Source: CAVROT01 sp963722905
GTDB lineage: Bacteria; Pseudomonadota; Alphaproteobacteria; Rhodobacterales; Rhodobacteraceae
Reading direction: 5' to 3'
DNA length: 64,000 nt
Assembly: GCA_963722905.1 (NCBI GenBank)
Contig: CAVROT010000012.1
Location: 1 to 64,000 of the forward strand
How positions within the stretch are numbered: position 1 is the stretch's first letter; every line of letters begins with the position of its first letter. The notes under the pieces are model-generated. The model was not told the origin of the DNA. It ran no database searches and saw nothing but the letters and a program-made list of their open reading frames with translations. The position numbers and the translations under genes are program-made. Positions 20,924 through 29,930 of the stretch are shown piece after piece.

Positions 20924-21274
20924 TCATGACGTCGTCAGAACGTCGGGGAATGTCTGCGCGATGGCCGATCTGTCCAGCCGCAACATTGCCGCGTAGGACG
21001 TGGGATCGAACGGATCGTCGGCGGCAACGACCTCGCGGCCGAACAGCCACGACAGCCGGCCGGCATCGAGGTTGCCACGCTCGAACGGCGCTTCGCCGAA
21101 ATGGTCCCACAGTGCAGTGAGAAACACCGCGTCGGCTCTCCTGTCGGGAGTTCGGCGGTCCGGGAACCTTTCCCGGCGGGTGATCGGCGCCGCCCCCCTG
21201 GGGTTCGCGCGGCGCACGACGAACTGGAAATCGGTGCCAGGCAGTCGTCCTGGAAATCCTCGATGCTTTATCAT
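20924..21274 (-). CDS. Hypothetical protein, 116 residues
   Basis: No family recognised. The first third is basic and proline/arginine-rich. The last two thirds (VFLTALWDHFGEAPFERGN; SWLFGREVVAADDPFDPTSY) looks like real protein, with mixed hydrophobic and acidic helices. The ATG at 21274 lacks a clear ribosome site. A GTG further in, at the Val of VFLTALWDHF, has AGGAG about ten bases before it and may be the true start, giving a protein of about 67 residues. It is kept at moderate confidence because the GC-rich setting produces many spurious frames. Confidence 0.45.
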   Translation of the reverse strand: MIKHRGFPGRLPGTDFQFVVRRANPRGAAPITRRERFPDRRTPDRRADAVFLTALWDHFGEAPFERGNLDAGRLSWLFGREVVAADDPFDPTSYAAMLRLDRSAIAQTFPDVLTTS

Positions 21275-21383
21275 GTCGATGGGTCCGACCGCTTTCCGGT
21301 CCGGACCACCTCCGGCCATCGCGATATCCGGCCCGGCGCCATTCGGTGCGGCACCGGGCCTTCAGTCAAACCGCAGGGTCCGA

Positions 21384-21524
21384 TCAGAACTTGCTGAACG
21401 TCGGCTCTGCGACGATGGGCGCGGGCTCGACGAAGACGATTTCTTCCTCGGATGCGCGGTTGCCGCAGGCTGCGGCGACGGTGACCAGGCCAAAGGCCAG
21501 TACGATCTTGATCGTGTTCGACAT
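21384..21524 (-). CDS. Very small lipoprotein (46 residues), Rhodobacteraceae type
   Basis: Translation from ATG 21524 gives a lipoprotein signal (SNTIKIVLAFGLVTVAAACG) and a mature acidic stretch NRASEEEIVFVEPAPIVAEPTF ending in SKF. The EEEI-V-EPAP pattern is one I associate with short conserved Rhodobacteraceae lipoproteins, with no known function. AGGAG lies seven bases before the start. It is a separate transcription unit facing away from pccB. A GC-rich imperfect hairpin (21330-21360) follows the stop. Confidence 0.8.
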   Translation of the reverse strand: MSNTIKIVLAFGLVTVAAACGNRASEEEIVFVEPAPIVAEPTFSKF

Positions 21525-21691
21525 GTTTCTGCTCCTGCTGCCTCGTTGAACGGCGGACCGTCACGCGTGAACGCGCGATGCCGCCGCATGGGTCCATTTG
21601 CGAACTCCGCGCGCAGCATAGAGCCCGCCGGTCGCCGTGCCTAGCCGCCGTTCGCCGTCGGACCCAGGGAGGCCTGGGGCGACCGCAGCCT

Positions 21692-22078
21692 TCAGAACGC
21701 CTGCCAGACGCAGCGCCCGTCCGCGACGCGGTAGAGCTCGAACATCTGGACGACGTCCGGCGCGGCTTCGCCGAAGGGGACAGGGCGCTGCGACAGGCTG
21801 ACCACCACCTCGGCCGGAGGCGGCGACGGCAGGGCGGGCAGCGCGCGCGAGACACAGAGCGCCAGGAGATCGGCCTCGACCGCCGCAGGGTCGAGCGGCC
21901 CCGCGACCCAGGGCGCCACGAAACGAAAGCGCCAGAGATCGTCCTCGGCGATCACGTCCAGCGCCGTCGCCGACCGGCCGGAAGGAAGCACCGCCACGTC
22001 CTGTGCCACGGCCGCGGACGCCAGGCCGATCGCCGCGACGGCGGCCGTCAGAGCGGTATGTTGTCGTGCTTCTTCCAC
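21692..22078 (-). CDS. DUF6497-like periplasmic protein
   Basis: A 128-residue product with a signal peptide (TALTAAVAAIGLASAAVAQ). The mature part contains LDVIAEDDLWRFRFVAPW and the closing VSLSQRPVPFGEAAPDVVQMFE, which is the pattern of the small DUF6497 family in Rhodobacteraceae. It has two Cys (LLALCVS and GRCVWQAF) that may form a disulfide. The start is GTG at 22078, inside the end of pccB (31-base overlap), with GGAG five bases upstream. Thus it is coupled to pccB but has no obvious metabolic role. Confidence 0.8.
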   Translation of the reverse strand: MEEARQHTALTAAVAAIGLASAAVAQDVAVLPSGRSATALDVIAEDDLWRFRFVAPWVAGPLDPAAVEADLLALCVSRALPALPSPPPAEVVVSLSQRPVPFGEAAPDVVQMFELYRVADGRCVWQAF

Positions 22079-23580
22079 GGGTTCTCCAGTCGCTTGCCGC
22101 GCAGCGACGCGAAGGCCCGTGCCACGCGGCGCCGGGTGGACCGCGGGCGGATGACGTCGTCGACGAAGCCGCGCTCGGCGGCCTTGAACGGGTTGGCGAA
22201 GTTGCGTTCGTACTCGGCGGTGCGCGCGGCGATGCGGTCGGGATCGTCCAGTTCGGAGCGGTAGAGGATCTCGACCGCGCCCTTTGCCCCCATCACCGCG
22301 ATCTCGGCCGAGGGCCAGGCATAGTTGAAATCGCCGCGCAGGTGCTTGGACGCCATGACGTCGTACGCCCCGCCGTAAGCCTTGCGGGTGATGACGGTGA
22401 CCTTCGGCACCGTCGCCTCGCCATAGGCAAACAGCAGCTTGGCGCCGTGCTTGATGACGCCGCCCAGTTCCTGCCCCGTGCCGGGGAGGAAGCCCGGCAC
22501 GTCGACCAGTGTCAGGATCGGGATCTCGAACGCGTCGCAGAACCGCACGAAACGGGCCGCCTTGCGCGAGGCGTCGATGTCGAGGCAGCCGGCCAGAACC
22601 ATCGGCTGGTTGGCCACGACGCCCACGGTCGACCCCTCCAGCCGGACGAAGCCGGTGACGATGTTGGCCGCAAAGGCCTCCTGTATCTCGAAGAAGTCGC
22701 CCTCGTCGGCGAGCTTCACGATCAGCTCCTTGATGTCGTAGGGCTGGTTGGGGTTGGCGGGGATGAGAGTGTCGAGGCTCGGCTCCTCCCGGTCGACGGC
22801 GTCGAAGAAGGGGCGCACCGGAGGGCCGGCGCGATTGTCGGCCGGCAGGAAGTCGATGAGGCGGCGCACCTCGACCAGCGCCTCGACGTCGTTGTCGTAG
22901 GCGCCGTCGGCGACGCTGGACTTGCGGGTGTGCGTGGTTGCGCCGCCCAGATCCTCGGCCGTCACGACCTCGTTCGTGACGGTCTTCACCACATCCGGGC
23001 CGGTGACGAACATGTAGGACGACCCGCGCACCATGAAGATGAAGTCGGTCATCGCCGGGGAATAAACCGCGCCGCCCGCGCAGGGGCCCATGACGACGCT
23101 GATCTGCGGCACCACGCCCGAGGCCAGCACGTTGCGCTGGAACACGTCCGCGTAGCCGCCCAGCGACGCCACCCCCTCCTGGATGCGCGCACCACCCGAA
23201 TCGTTCAGGCCGATCACCGGTGCGCCCATGCGCATCGCCATGTCCATGACCTTGCAGATCTTCTGCGCATGGGTCTCGGACAGCGATCCGCCAAGGACGG
23301 TGAAGTCCTGCGAATAGACGTAGACCTGCCGCCCGTTCACTGTGCCCCAGCCGGTCACTACGCCGTCACCGGGGATCTTCACCTCGGCCATGCCGAAATC
23401 GGTGGCGCGGTGGGTGACGAACATGTCCAGTTCCTCGAAGCTGCCGGGATCGAGCAGCAGCTCCAGCCGTTCGCGCGCGGTGAGCTTGCCCTTGGCATGC
23501 TGCGCGGCGACGCGGGCGGCACCGCCACCGGCGCGGGCGTCGTCGCGGCGGCGTTCGAGTTCCTGTAGTATGTCCGTCAT
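22048..23580 (-). CDS. pccB: Propionyl-CoA carboxylase beta subunit (carboxyltransferase)
   Basis: A 510-residue acyl-CoA carboxyltransferase. It contains the conserved glycine-rich oxyanion segments LNDSGGARIQEGVASLGGYA and GPCAGGAVYSPAMTDF, and QPYDIKELIVKL plus PGFLPGTGQELGGVIKHGAK in the C-terminal half. It transfers the carboxyl group from biotin on PccA to propionyl-CoA. The ATG at 23580 has GGAGAT seven bases upstream. The frame runs further up but without family resemblance. The partner pccA lies 2 kb downstream, separated by small lipoprotein genes. Confidence 0.96.
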   Translation of the reverse strand: MTDILQELERRRDDARAGGGAARVAAQHAKGKLTARERLELLLDPGSFEELDMFVTHRATDFGMAEVKIPGDGVVTGWGTVNGRQVYVYSQDFTVLGGSLSETHAQKICKVMDMAMRMGAPVIGLNDSGGARIQEGVASLGGYADVFQRNVLASGVVPQISVVMGPCAGGAVYSPAMTDFIFMVRGSSYMFVTGPDVVKTVTNEVVTAEDLGGATTHTRKSSVADGAYDNDVEALVEVRRLIDFLPADNRAGPPVRPFFDAVDREEPSLDTLIPANPNQPYDIKELIVKLADEGDFFEIQEAFAANIVTGFVRLEGSTVGVVANQPMVLAGCLDIDASRKAARFVRFCDAFEIPILTLVDVPGFLPGTGQELGGVIKHGAKLLFAYGEATVPKVTVITRKAYGGAYDVMASKHLRGDFNYAWPSAEIAVMGAKGAVEILYRSELDDPDRIAARTAEYERNFANPFKAAERGFVDDVIRPRSTRRRVARAFASLRGKRLENPWKKHDNIPL

Positions 23581-23782
23581 CGCATCTCCGCCGGCCCGTC
23601 TGGAAAACTCCGGGTACCGTAGCCGACGGGACCCGCGGTGCAATGGCGCATCCGGCGCAGGATGTGCGGCACGAACCAGACGGGAATGTGCCCATCACGG
23701 TCCCGGCATCGTCTTTCCGTTTGCACCGCAAGGGCGCTGGCCGGCCGTGGACAACCTCGCCGCATCGACCTAGCTGCACCGT

Positions 23783-25033
23783 ATGGTCTCCATTCCGCAC
23801 CCTCGAGAGCCGCTGCGTGCGGTGCCTGCCATCCGGTTCCTCGACCGCAGCACACCGCCGCACATCGCAACGCTGATCCTTCTCGCCGGCCTCTCGGCGC
23901 TGTCGATGAACGTCTTCCTGCCGTCCCTGCCCGGCATGGCCGCCTATTTCGACACGGAATATCGCGTCGTGCAGCTGAGCGTCGCGCTCTACCTCGCCAT
24001 CAACGCCGTCCTGCAACTGGTCATCGGTCCGTTGTCGGACCGCTACGGCCGCCGGCCCGTCATCCTGTGGGCGGTCGCGATCTTCACCGTCGCCTCCGTC
24101 GGCTGCGTCCTGTCGCCGACCATCGGCGTGTTCCTCTTCTTCCGCATGGTGCAGGCGGTGATCGTCGGCGGCCTAGTCCTGTCGCGGGCCGTGGTGCGCG
24201 ACATGGTCCCGCAGGCGCAGGCGGCGTCGATGATCGGCTACGTCACCATGGGGATGTCGGTGGCGCCGATGCTGGCGCCCGCCCTGGGCGGCTTGCTGGA
24301 CGGGCTATTCGGCTGGCGGGCGAGCTTCTGGATGCTGGCGGCGATGGGGGTCGTCCTCTACTGGCTGATCCACCGCGACCTGGGCGAGACGGCCGAGGTG
24401 CGCCACGACGGCCTCTTCGCGCAGATCGCCGAATATCCCGAGCTTTTGTCCTCGCGCCGGTTCTGGGGCTACGTCGCCTGTTCGGCCTTCGCATCGGGAG
24501 CGTTCTTCGCCTATCTCGGCGGCGCGCCCTTCGTCGGGTCCAGCGTCTACGGCCTGACCCCGACCACGCTGGGCATATACTTCGGGGCGCCGGCCATCGG
24601 CTACTTCGCGGGCAACTACCTTTCGGGGCGCTACTCGGTGCGCTTCGGCATCAACGCGATGATCCTTGCCGGCAGCCTGCTGACGACGGCCGGACTGGCT
24701 GTGGCGGTCCTGCTGTTCCTGTCGGGTTACGGATCGGCGGCTGTATTCTTCGGGTTCATGACCTTCGTGGGTCTTGGCAACGGGCTGGTCATGCCGAATG
24801 CGATGTCGGGCATGCTGTCCGTGCGCCCGCACCTCGCGGGCTCGGCCAGCGGTCTGGGAGGTGCGATCATGATCGGCGGCGGCGCCGCGCTGTCGGCGCT
24901 GGCCGGTGCCGCGCTGACACCCGGATCCGGCGCGATGCCGCTGCTCTGGATCATGACGGCGACTTCGGTGCTGGCGCTGGCGGCCATCCTCTACACCGTG
25001 CGGCGCGATGCTCGGGTCGGTGCTTACGTCTGA
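23783..25033 (+). CDS. MFS multidrug effflux transporter, Bcr/CflA-type
   Basis: A 416-residue, about 12-segment major facilitator. The motif between segments 2 and 3 reads GPLSDRYGRRPVIL. Segment 1 is NVFLPSLPGMAAYF, and the antiporter-like motif C area includes GMSVAPMLAPALGGLLDGLFGW, all typical of the Bcr/CflA drug efflux subfamily. It exports drugs or small molecules by proton antiport across the inner membrane. Substrate cannot be told from sequence. It is divergent from pccB over about 200 bases. Confidence 0.92.
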   Translation: MVSIPHPREPLRAVPAIRFLDRSTPPHIATLILLAGLSALSMNVFLPSLPGMAAYFDTEYRVVQLSVALYLAINAVLQLVIGPLSDRYGRRPVILWAVAIFTVASVGCVLSPTIGVFLFFRMVQAVIVGGLVLSRAVVRDMVPQAQAASMIGYVTMGMSVAPMLAPALGGLLDGLFGWRASFWMLAAMGVVLYWLIHRDLGETAEVRHDGLFAQIAEYPELLSSRRFWGYVACSAFASGAFFAYLGGAPFVGSSVYGLTPTTLGIYFGAPAIGYFAGNYLSGRYSVRFGINAMILAGSLLTTAGLAVAVLLFLSGYGSAAVFFGFMTFVGLGNGLVMPNAMSGMLSVRPHLAGSASGLGGAIMIGGGAALSALAGAALTPGSGAMPLLWIMTATSVLALAAILYTVRRDARVGAYV

Positions 25034-25156
25034 TGCATCCGTCTTGCGCTGGCGGGCGGGACATCAACCGGCTTGTCCGGTCACTGCGCCGCCGGTAGGC
25101 TTGTCGTTCACTGGCGGGGGCCATTCTCCCCCACCAACCGGAGGATGCCCTACCCC

Positions 25157-25609
25157 ATGGAAATGACCGGAACGCGCACCATCTCGGCCGACCGCGAGAC
25201 GGTCTGGCGCCATCTCAACGACCCCGAGACGCTGAAGGCCTGCATTCCGGGTTGCGAAGAGATGACCGGATCCCCGGAGGATGGCTTTGAGGCCACCGTG
25301 AAGCAGAAGGTCGGCCCCGTCCGCGCGACCTTCACCGGCGCCGTCACGCTGACCGACGTGGTGGTGCCCGAGCGCTATACCATCACGGGCGAAGGCAAGG
25401 GCGGCGTCGCGGGCTTCGCCAAGGGCGGCGCCAATGTCGTGCTGAACGAGATCCCGGGCGGGACCGAGCTGGGCTACACCGTGGATGCCAAGGTCGGCGG
25501 CAAGCTGGCGCAGCTGGGCAGCCGCCTCATCGACGGGTTCGCACGCAAGATGGCCGACGAGTTCTTCGACCGCTTCAAGGCAAAGGTCGAAGGCGACGCG
25601 GCCGCCTGA
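25157..25609 (+). CDS. CoxG-like SRPBCC domain protein
   Basis: A 150-residue SRPBCC-fold protein similar to carbon monoxide dehydrogenase subunit G (CoxG). Landmarks are EMTGTRTISADRETVWRHLN, ACIPGCEEM, KVGPVRATFTGAV, and the C-terminal FARKMADEFFDRFKAKVE. CoxG is associated with recruiting or maturing molybdenum hydroxylases, but no cox genes lie here. Two ATGs are possible; the one at 25157 is preferred because CGGAGG lies 13 bases upstream, while the ATG at 25145 directly abuts it. Confidence 0.86.
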   Translation: MEMTGTRTISADRETVWRHLNDPETLKACIPGCEEMTGSPEDGFEATVKQKVGPVRATFTGAVTLTDVVVPERYTITGEGKGGVAGFAKGGANVVLNEIPGGTELGYTVDAKVGGKLAQLGSRLIDGFARKMADEFFDRFKAKVEGDAAA

Positions 25610-25639
25610 CGCGGAACGACGCCGGCCCAGTCGTGCGGC

Positions 25640-26191
25640 CTATCCCAGGTTCGGCGCATAGGTCAGGATCACCGGCACGACGAGGTCCTCCTCGTCCGTC
25701 AGATGCCGGTCGATGAACCGGTCGAACCGGTTGAGGTTTTCGTGCAGCCGGCCCGCCGCAGTCCGGTCGCCGGCGCGCAGATAGGCGTTCACATCCTCGA
25801 CGGTGGATCGGATGTGCCCGTCCAGCGCCACGTGATCGGCGTCCAGCACCTCGAACCCGGCCGAGATCCGGGGATCGAGGCCGATCAGCTGCGGAAAGTA
25901 GTGCGCGTCCTCGATATGGTGGTGAGCCATCAGTTCGTTCATCAAGAATCCGGCAAGGCGCTGCGTCTCGCACATGTGCCGCTCGGGCGCTATGCGGCCG
26001 TCCAGCAGGCCTTGGCCGTCAGATACCATTCGCCCCAGCACATCACGGAACATCATGTGCCGATCCAGCCAGAACCGGGTGAGCGCGGTGAAATTGGCGT
26101 GCCCCTCCCAATCGCCCCGCGGGATGGCCCGGGCCAGGACGCGAAGCGCGTCCGGCAGGCCCTCGCGGCCTTCGAGTGAAAGATCGGTCAT
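25640..26191 (-). CDS. Hemerythrin HHE-domain protein
   Basis: A 183-residue four-helix-bundle protein. Histidine pairs typical of hemerythrin-like cation-binding proteins are present: DRHMMF, AHHHIEDAHYFPQL, LDADHVALDGH and DRHLTDEEDLVVP. These would bind a di-iron site for oxygen or NO sensing, or act in iron handling. The frame also has a GTG at 26200; the ATG at 26191 is preferred because AGG lies eight bases before it. It ends 30 bases from the convergent CoxG-like gene. Confidence 0.85.
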   Translation of the reverse strand: MTDLSLEGREGLPDALRVLARAIPRGDWEGHANFTALTRFWLDRHMMFRDVLGRMVSDGQGLLDGRIAPERHMCETQRLAGFLMNELMAHHHIEDAHYFPQLIGLDPRISAGFEVLDADHVALDGHIRSTVEDVNAYLRAGDRTAAGRLHENLNRFDRFIDRHLTDEEDLVVPVILTYAPNLG

Positions 26192-26254
26192 GCCCGACAC
26201 CTAGGCTGGAGCGGACCGGCTTCCAACCTGCGCGCCCAGCAACCGGACGACCGC

Positions 26255-27922
26255 TCACCGCTGAGCCGTGCGCCAGACCGGGCTTTCCCAGACAGGCGCG
26301 TCGTCGCGCGGCAGACGGCGCCCAAGGATGTGGTCCGCCGCTTTCTCTCCCGTCATGATCGAGGGCGCATTGAGATTGCCGTTCGTGATCCGGGGAAAGA
26401 TGCTGCTGTCGGCGACGCGCAGGCCCGCCACGCCGATGACCCGCGTGTCGGGATCGACGACGGCCATGCCGTCCTCCGCTGCGCCCATCCTGCAGGTGCC
26501 GCAGGGATGGTAGGCGCTTTCCGCATGCTCCCGCACGAAGGCATCGATCTCGGCATCGGACTGCACCTGTACGCCCGGCTGGATCTCGTGACGGGTGAAG
26601 GGCGCGAACGCGGGCTGCGCGAAGATCTCGCGGGTCATCCGGATGCAGGCGCGGAAGTCGGTCCAGTCCTGCGGATCGGACATGTAGTTAAACGCGATCC
26701 GCGGCGCCCTGGCCGGATCGGGAGAGGCCAGCGATACCGCGCCCCGCGAGGCGCTGCGCATCGGACCGACATGCGCCTGGAACCCGTGCCCCTCGGCCGC
26801 GACACGCCCGTCATAGCGCACCGCGAGGGGGAGGAAATGGAACTGCACGTCGGGATAGGGCACGCCCGCGCGGGAGCGTACGAACCCGCAGGATTCGAAC
26901 TGGTTGGAGGCCCCCGGCCCCCGCCGGGTCAGAAGCCAGCGCGCGCCCACCAGCGCCTTTCCGACCGGATGCCAGTGCCGGTAGAGCGATATGGGCTGCG
27001 ACGCGGCCACCTGAACGTAGACCTCAAGGTGGTCCTGCAGGTTCGCGCCGACGCCCGGCCGGTTCGCGACGACGGGCAGCCCCATGCCCCGCAGCGCATC
27101 GCCCGGCCCGATACCCGACAGGAGCAGAAGCTGCGGGCTGTTGATCGCGCCCGCCGCCACTACGACCTCGCGCACCGCCCCGACGATCTGAGTACGGCCG
27201 CCATGCGCGATCTCGACGCCCGTCGCCCGCCCGCCCTCAATGATTACACGTAGCGCCCGGGCACGCAGCAGCGTGCAGTTGCGCCGCCGCAGCGCGGGCC
27301 GCAGATAGGCCGATGCCGCCGACCAGCGACGCCCCCGCCAGACGGTCATCTCCATCGGCCCGACGCCCTCCTGACGGGCCCCGTTGTAGTCCGGCGTGGC
27401 GCCGTAGCCGGCCTCGACCCCGGCGTCGGTGAAGGCGCGCACCAACGGATTGCTGCGCTTGCCCCGCGTCACGTGCAGCGGACCGTCGTGCCCACGCCAG
27501 CCAGGGTCGGCGCCGTCAGCCGCGGCGCGGGCCCCGCCGTGCCAGTTCTCCATGCGCTTGAAATACGGAAGGACGTCGGCAAACCCCCAGCCGGTCGCGC
27601 CCGCCGCCTCCCACGCGGCATAGTCCTGCGGATGGCCGCGCACGTAGACCATCCCGTTTATGGAAGACGACCCACCGACGACCTTGCCGCGCGGCGTGGC
27701 CAGCGTCCGGCCGCCCAGATGCGCCTCGGGCTCCGACCGGTATCCCCAGTCATAGCGGGCCATGTTCATCGGGTAGCTGAGCGCGCCCGGCATCTGGATG
27801 AACGGCCCCGCGTCCGAGCCGCCATGCTCGATCACGACGACCGACGCCCCCGCCTCCGACAGCCGGTAGGCCAAGGCGCACCCGGCGCTGCCGGCGCCGA
27901 CGACGACGTAGTCGGCCTTCAT
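26255..27922 (-). CDS. betA: Choline dehydrogenase (GMC FAD oxidoreductase)
   Basis: A 555-residue GMC oxidoreductase. The N terminus has the FAD Rossmann motif VVGAGSAGCALAYRLSEAG, then GKVVGGSSSINGMVYVRGHP, and the C terminus ends with HPCGTCRMG and NAPSIMTGEKAADHIL. It oxidises choline to betaine aldehyde at the membrane. The ATG at 27922 is where homology begins, although no strong ribosome site is seen. It lies after betI (181 bases) on the same strand, and no betB (aldehyde dehydrogenase) is present in the window. Confidence 0.95.
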   Translation of the reverse strand: MKADYVVVGAGSAGCALAYRLSEAGASVVVIEHGGSDAGPFIQMPGALSYPMNMARYDWGYRSEPEAHLGGRTLATPRGKVVGGSSSINGMVYVRGHPQDYAAWEAAGATGWGFADVLPYFKRMENWHGGARAAADGADPGWRGHDGPLHVTRGKRSNPLVRAFTDAGVEAGYGATPDYNGARQEGVGPMEMTVWRGRRWSAASAYLRPALRRRNCTLLRARALRVIIEGGRATGVEIAHGGRTQIVGAVREVVVAAGAINSPQLLLLSGIGPGDALRGMGLPVVANRPGVGANLQDHLEVYVQVAASQPISLYRHWHPVGKALVGARWLLTRRGPGASNQFESCGFVRSRAGVPYPDVQFHFLPLAVRYDGRVAAEGHGFQAHVGPMRSASRGAVSLASPDPARAPRIAFNYMSDPQDWTDFRACIRMTREIFAQPAFAPFTRHEIQPGVQVQSDAEIDAFVREHAESAYHPCGTCRMGAAEDGMAVVDPDTRVIGVAGLRVADSSIFPRITNGNLNAPSIMTGEKAADHILGRRLPRDDAPVWESPVWRTAQR

Positions 27923-28103
27923 CCCGAGGTCGCGGTTGCGGTCCGGCGCCCAGCGCTCTGGCCGGTCGCGGACCGGGGCCGACGCGCACGAAAGGCTGTC
28001 ACGGGACCGCGCCGCTTCGGCCCCGGCGGGAACGCACCCCGATCGCGGCGTGGGCGTGCCGGCATTGACGATAGCGCCGACTCGCCTTCGTCCGAACCCA
28101 AGG

Positions 28104-28676
28104 TCACCGCCCCCGGTCCAGCAGCGCGTCCATCGTCGAGATGACCTTCTGTGCGCTGCCCGCGCCATCCCCGCCGGTCGCGGCGCGCAGGTAATGCCCG
28201 TCGATCAACGCGGCGAGCGTCACCGCGATGGCGTCCGTCGCGTCGCCGGCCATGGGCCGCAGCCCGTGCGCGAGGTTCGACCGCAGTCGCACGCGGTAGA
28301 TACGCAACAGCCGCGCGGCCGGCGGCGACCGCCGGGCCAGGGCATAGAACTCCAGCCAGGCGGCGACGACCTCGCCCTGGAAGTTGCCGGCCTCGAAGCT
28401 TGCGCGGATCACCGCCTCGACCCGCGCGCGCGGCGCGTCCGCAAGGTCGAGAGCGGCGCGCACGGCAACCCCGTAGTCGCGCAGCACCTGTCGCATGCCC
28501 GTCAGGAACATCGCATCCTTGCCGCCGCCGTAGTGATGGGCCAACGCAGTCGACATGCCGGCACGCCGAGCGATCTGTGCGACGGTCACGCCAGCGGTAC
28601 CGCGCGCGCCGATCTCGGCTATGGTCGCTTGGACCAGCGCCGCCCGCCTGATAGGCTCCATTCCAAGCTTGGGCAT
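28104..28676 (-). CDS. betI: BetI-type TetR repressor of choline genes
   Basis: A 190-residue TetR regulator. It begins MPKLGMEPIRRAALVQATI, the usual BetI start, followed by the helix-turn-helix TVAQIARRAGMSTALAHHY. BetI represses choline uptake and oxidation genes, and choline releases it. The start at 28676 is chosen because the preceding frame is not BetI-like. It lies divergent to choX across a palindrome (28734-28743) and upstream of betA. Confidence 0.93.
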   Translation of the reverse strand: MPKLGMEPIRRAALVQATIAEIGARGTAGVTVAQIARRAGMSTALAHHYGGGKDAMFLTGMRQVLRDYGVAVRAALDLADAPRARVEAVIRASFEAGNFQGEVVAAWLEFYALARRSPPAARLLRIYRVRLRSNLAHGLRPMAGDATDAIAVTLAALIDGHYLRAATGGDGAGSAQKVISTMDALLDRGR

Positions 28677-28733
28677 GATGAGCGGGTCCCAGCCGGATCG
28701 TCGCCGTCCGCTCGGGTGATCGCGCATGTTAAC

Positions 28734-28743
28734 TGACGCGTCA
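28734..28743. promoter_or_regulatory. Palindrome TGACGCGTCA, likely BetI operator
   Basis: A perfect ten-base palindrome lies in the betI-choX divergent region, 57 bases from the betI start and 46 from choX. Its flanks GTTAAC and ATCAG are A/T-rich relative to the neighbourhood. It is well placed to repress both genes. A TTGAC -35-like element reads on the minus strand across the palindrome. Confidence 0.55.
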
Positions 28744-28789
28744 ATCAGAAAACGTCGCGCTATGCGGCGCCGAACCGAAGGATGAACCC

Positions 28790-29710
28790 ATGTTGAGACC
28801 TGCCCTGTCCGCCGCCGCGATCTTCGCCGCGACCGGTGCCCTTGCCGAGTGCGACGGCGTCACCTTCGCCGATGTCGGCTGGACGGACATTACCGCGACG
28901 ACAGCGGCGACGACCCTCGTGCTCGACGCGCTGGGCTACGAGACGGACGTCAAGGTGCTGAGCGTGCCGGTGACGTACACCTCGATGGCGGGGGGCGACA
29001 TCGACGTGTTCCTCGGCAACTGGATGCCCACGATGGAGGCCGACATCGCCCCCTACGCCGAGGCGGGCACTGTAAAGACGGTGCGCGCCAACCTCGAAGG
29101 CGCCAAATATACGCTGGTGGCCAACAAGGCCGCTGCCGACATGGGCATCGCGACCTTCGCCGACATCGCCTCCAATTCCGACGCACTCGACGGCAGGATC
29201 TACGGCATCGAGCCCGGTAACGACGGCAATCGCCTGATCCAGTCGATGATCGACGAGGACGCATTCGGCCTGGGCGGCTTCGAGGTCGTGGAGAGTTCCG
29301 AGCAGGGGATGCTTGCCCAGGTCGCCCGCGCCGACCGACGCGACGAGGCCGTGGTGTTCCTGGGGTGGGAGCCGCATCCCATGAACGCGAATTTCGACCT
29401 CACCTACCTTTCGGGAGGCGACGACTATTTCGGTCCCGATCTCGGCGGCGCCACGGTCTATACCAATACCGCCGCCGGCTTCGCTGAACGATGCCCCAAC
29501 GTCGAGACCCTGCTGCAGAACCTGGAATTCTCGCTGCCGATGGAGAACGAGATCATGGCCGGCATCCTCGACGACGCAGAGGCGCCGCGCGACGCCGCGG
29601 CCGCCTGGCTGGTCGCCAATCCCGACGTTCTGGACGGCTGGCTCGACGGCGTCACGACAAAGGACGGCGGCGACGGCCTCGCTGCTGTGAAGGGCGCGCT
29701 CGGGCTCTGA
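28790..29710 (+). CDS. choX: Choline ABC transporter substrate-binding protein
   Basis: A 306-residue periplasmic binding protein. The signal peptide ends at GALAEC, and the mature part matches ChoX: FADVGWTDITATTAATTL, GNWMPTMEADIAPY, GIEPGNDGNRLIQSMI, VFLGWEPHPMN. The aromatic residues needed to cage the choline quaternary ammonium are included in GNWMP and GWEP. It captures choline for ChoWV. It is followed by a strong hairpin (29720-29748), and choW starts only after an oppositely oriented MBL gene. Confidence 0.95.
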   Translation: MLRPALSAAAIFAATGALAECDGVTFADVGWTDITATTAATTLVLDALGYETDVKVLSVPVTYTSMAGGDIDVFLGNWMPTMEADIAPYAEAGTVKTVRANLEGAKYTLVANKAAADMGIATFADIASNSDALDGRIYGIEPGNDGNRLIQSMIDEDAFGLGGFEVVESSEQGMLAQVARADRRDEAVVFLGWEPHPMNANFDLTYLSGGDDYFGPDLGGATVYTNTAAGFAERCPNVETLLQNLEFSLPMENEIMAGILDDAEAPRDAAAAWLVANPDVLDGWLDGVTTKDGGDGLAAVKGALGL

Positions 29711-29719
29711 GGGACCCCG

Positions 29720-29748
29720 GCCACGCCGGTGCGCCAGACCGGCGTGGC
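29720..29748 (+). terminator. Strong hairpin after choX
   Basis: GCCACGCCGGT and ACCGGCGTGGC make a perfect 11-base stem with a seven-base loop, starting nine bases after the choX stop. No clean T tract follows (GGCTCTCTC), so termination may be partial, or the hairpin may protect the choX message. Confidence 0.65.
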
Positions 29749-29930
29749 GGCTCTCTCGACGGGCCGGGACTGAAACGCGCGAGGATCCCGCCGCCGCTCC
29801 CCCTCAACGCGTCGCTGCAATCCGCACCGGCGCCGTCGGCACGACCGGACCGGGCCTCTCCGGCGTACCGGTCCGCAAGGCTCCGGATCCCGGCGGATCC
29901 GCGGACCGCCGGCCGGCCCGGCGTGCCTTC

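Noticed and set aside
21330..21360. GC-rich hairpin near the 46-residue lipoprotein
   Set aside because: Imperfect (one mismatch) and no T tract on either strand, so not called as a terminator.
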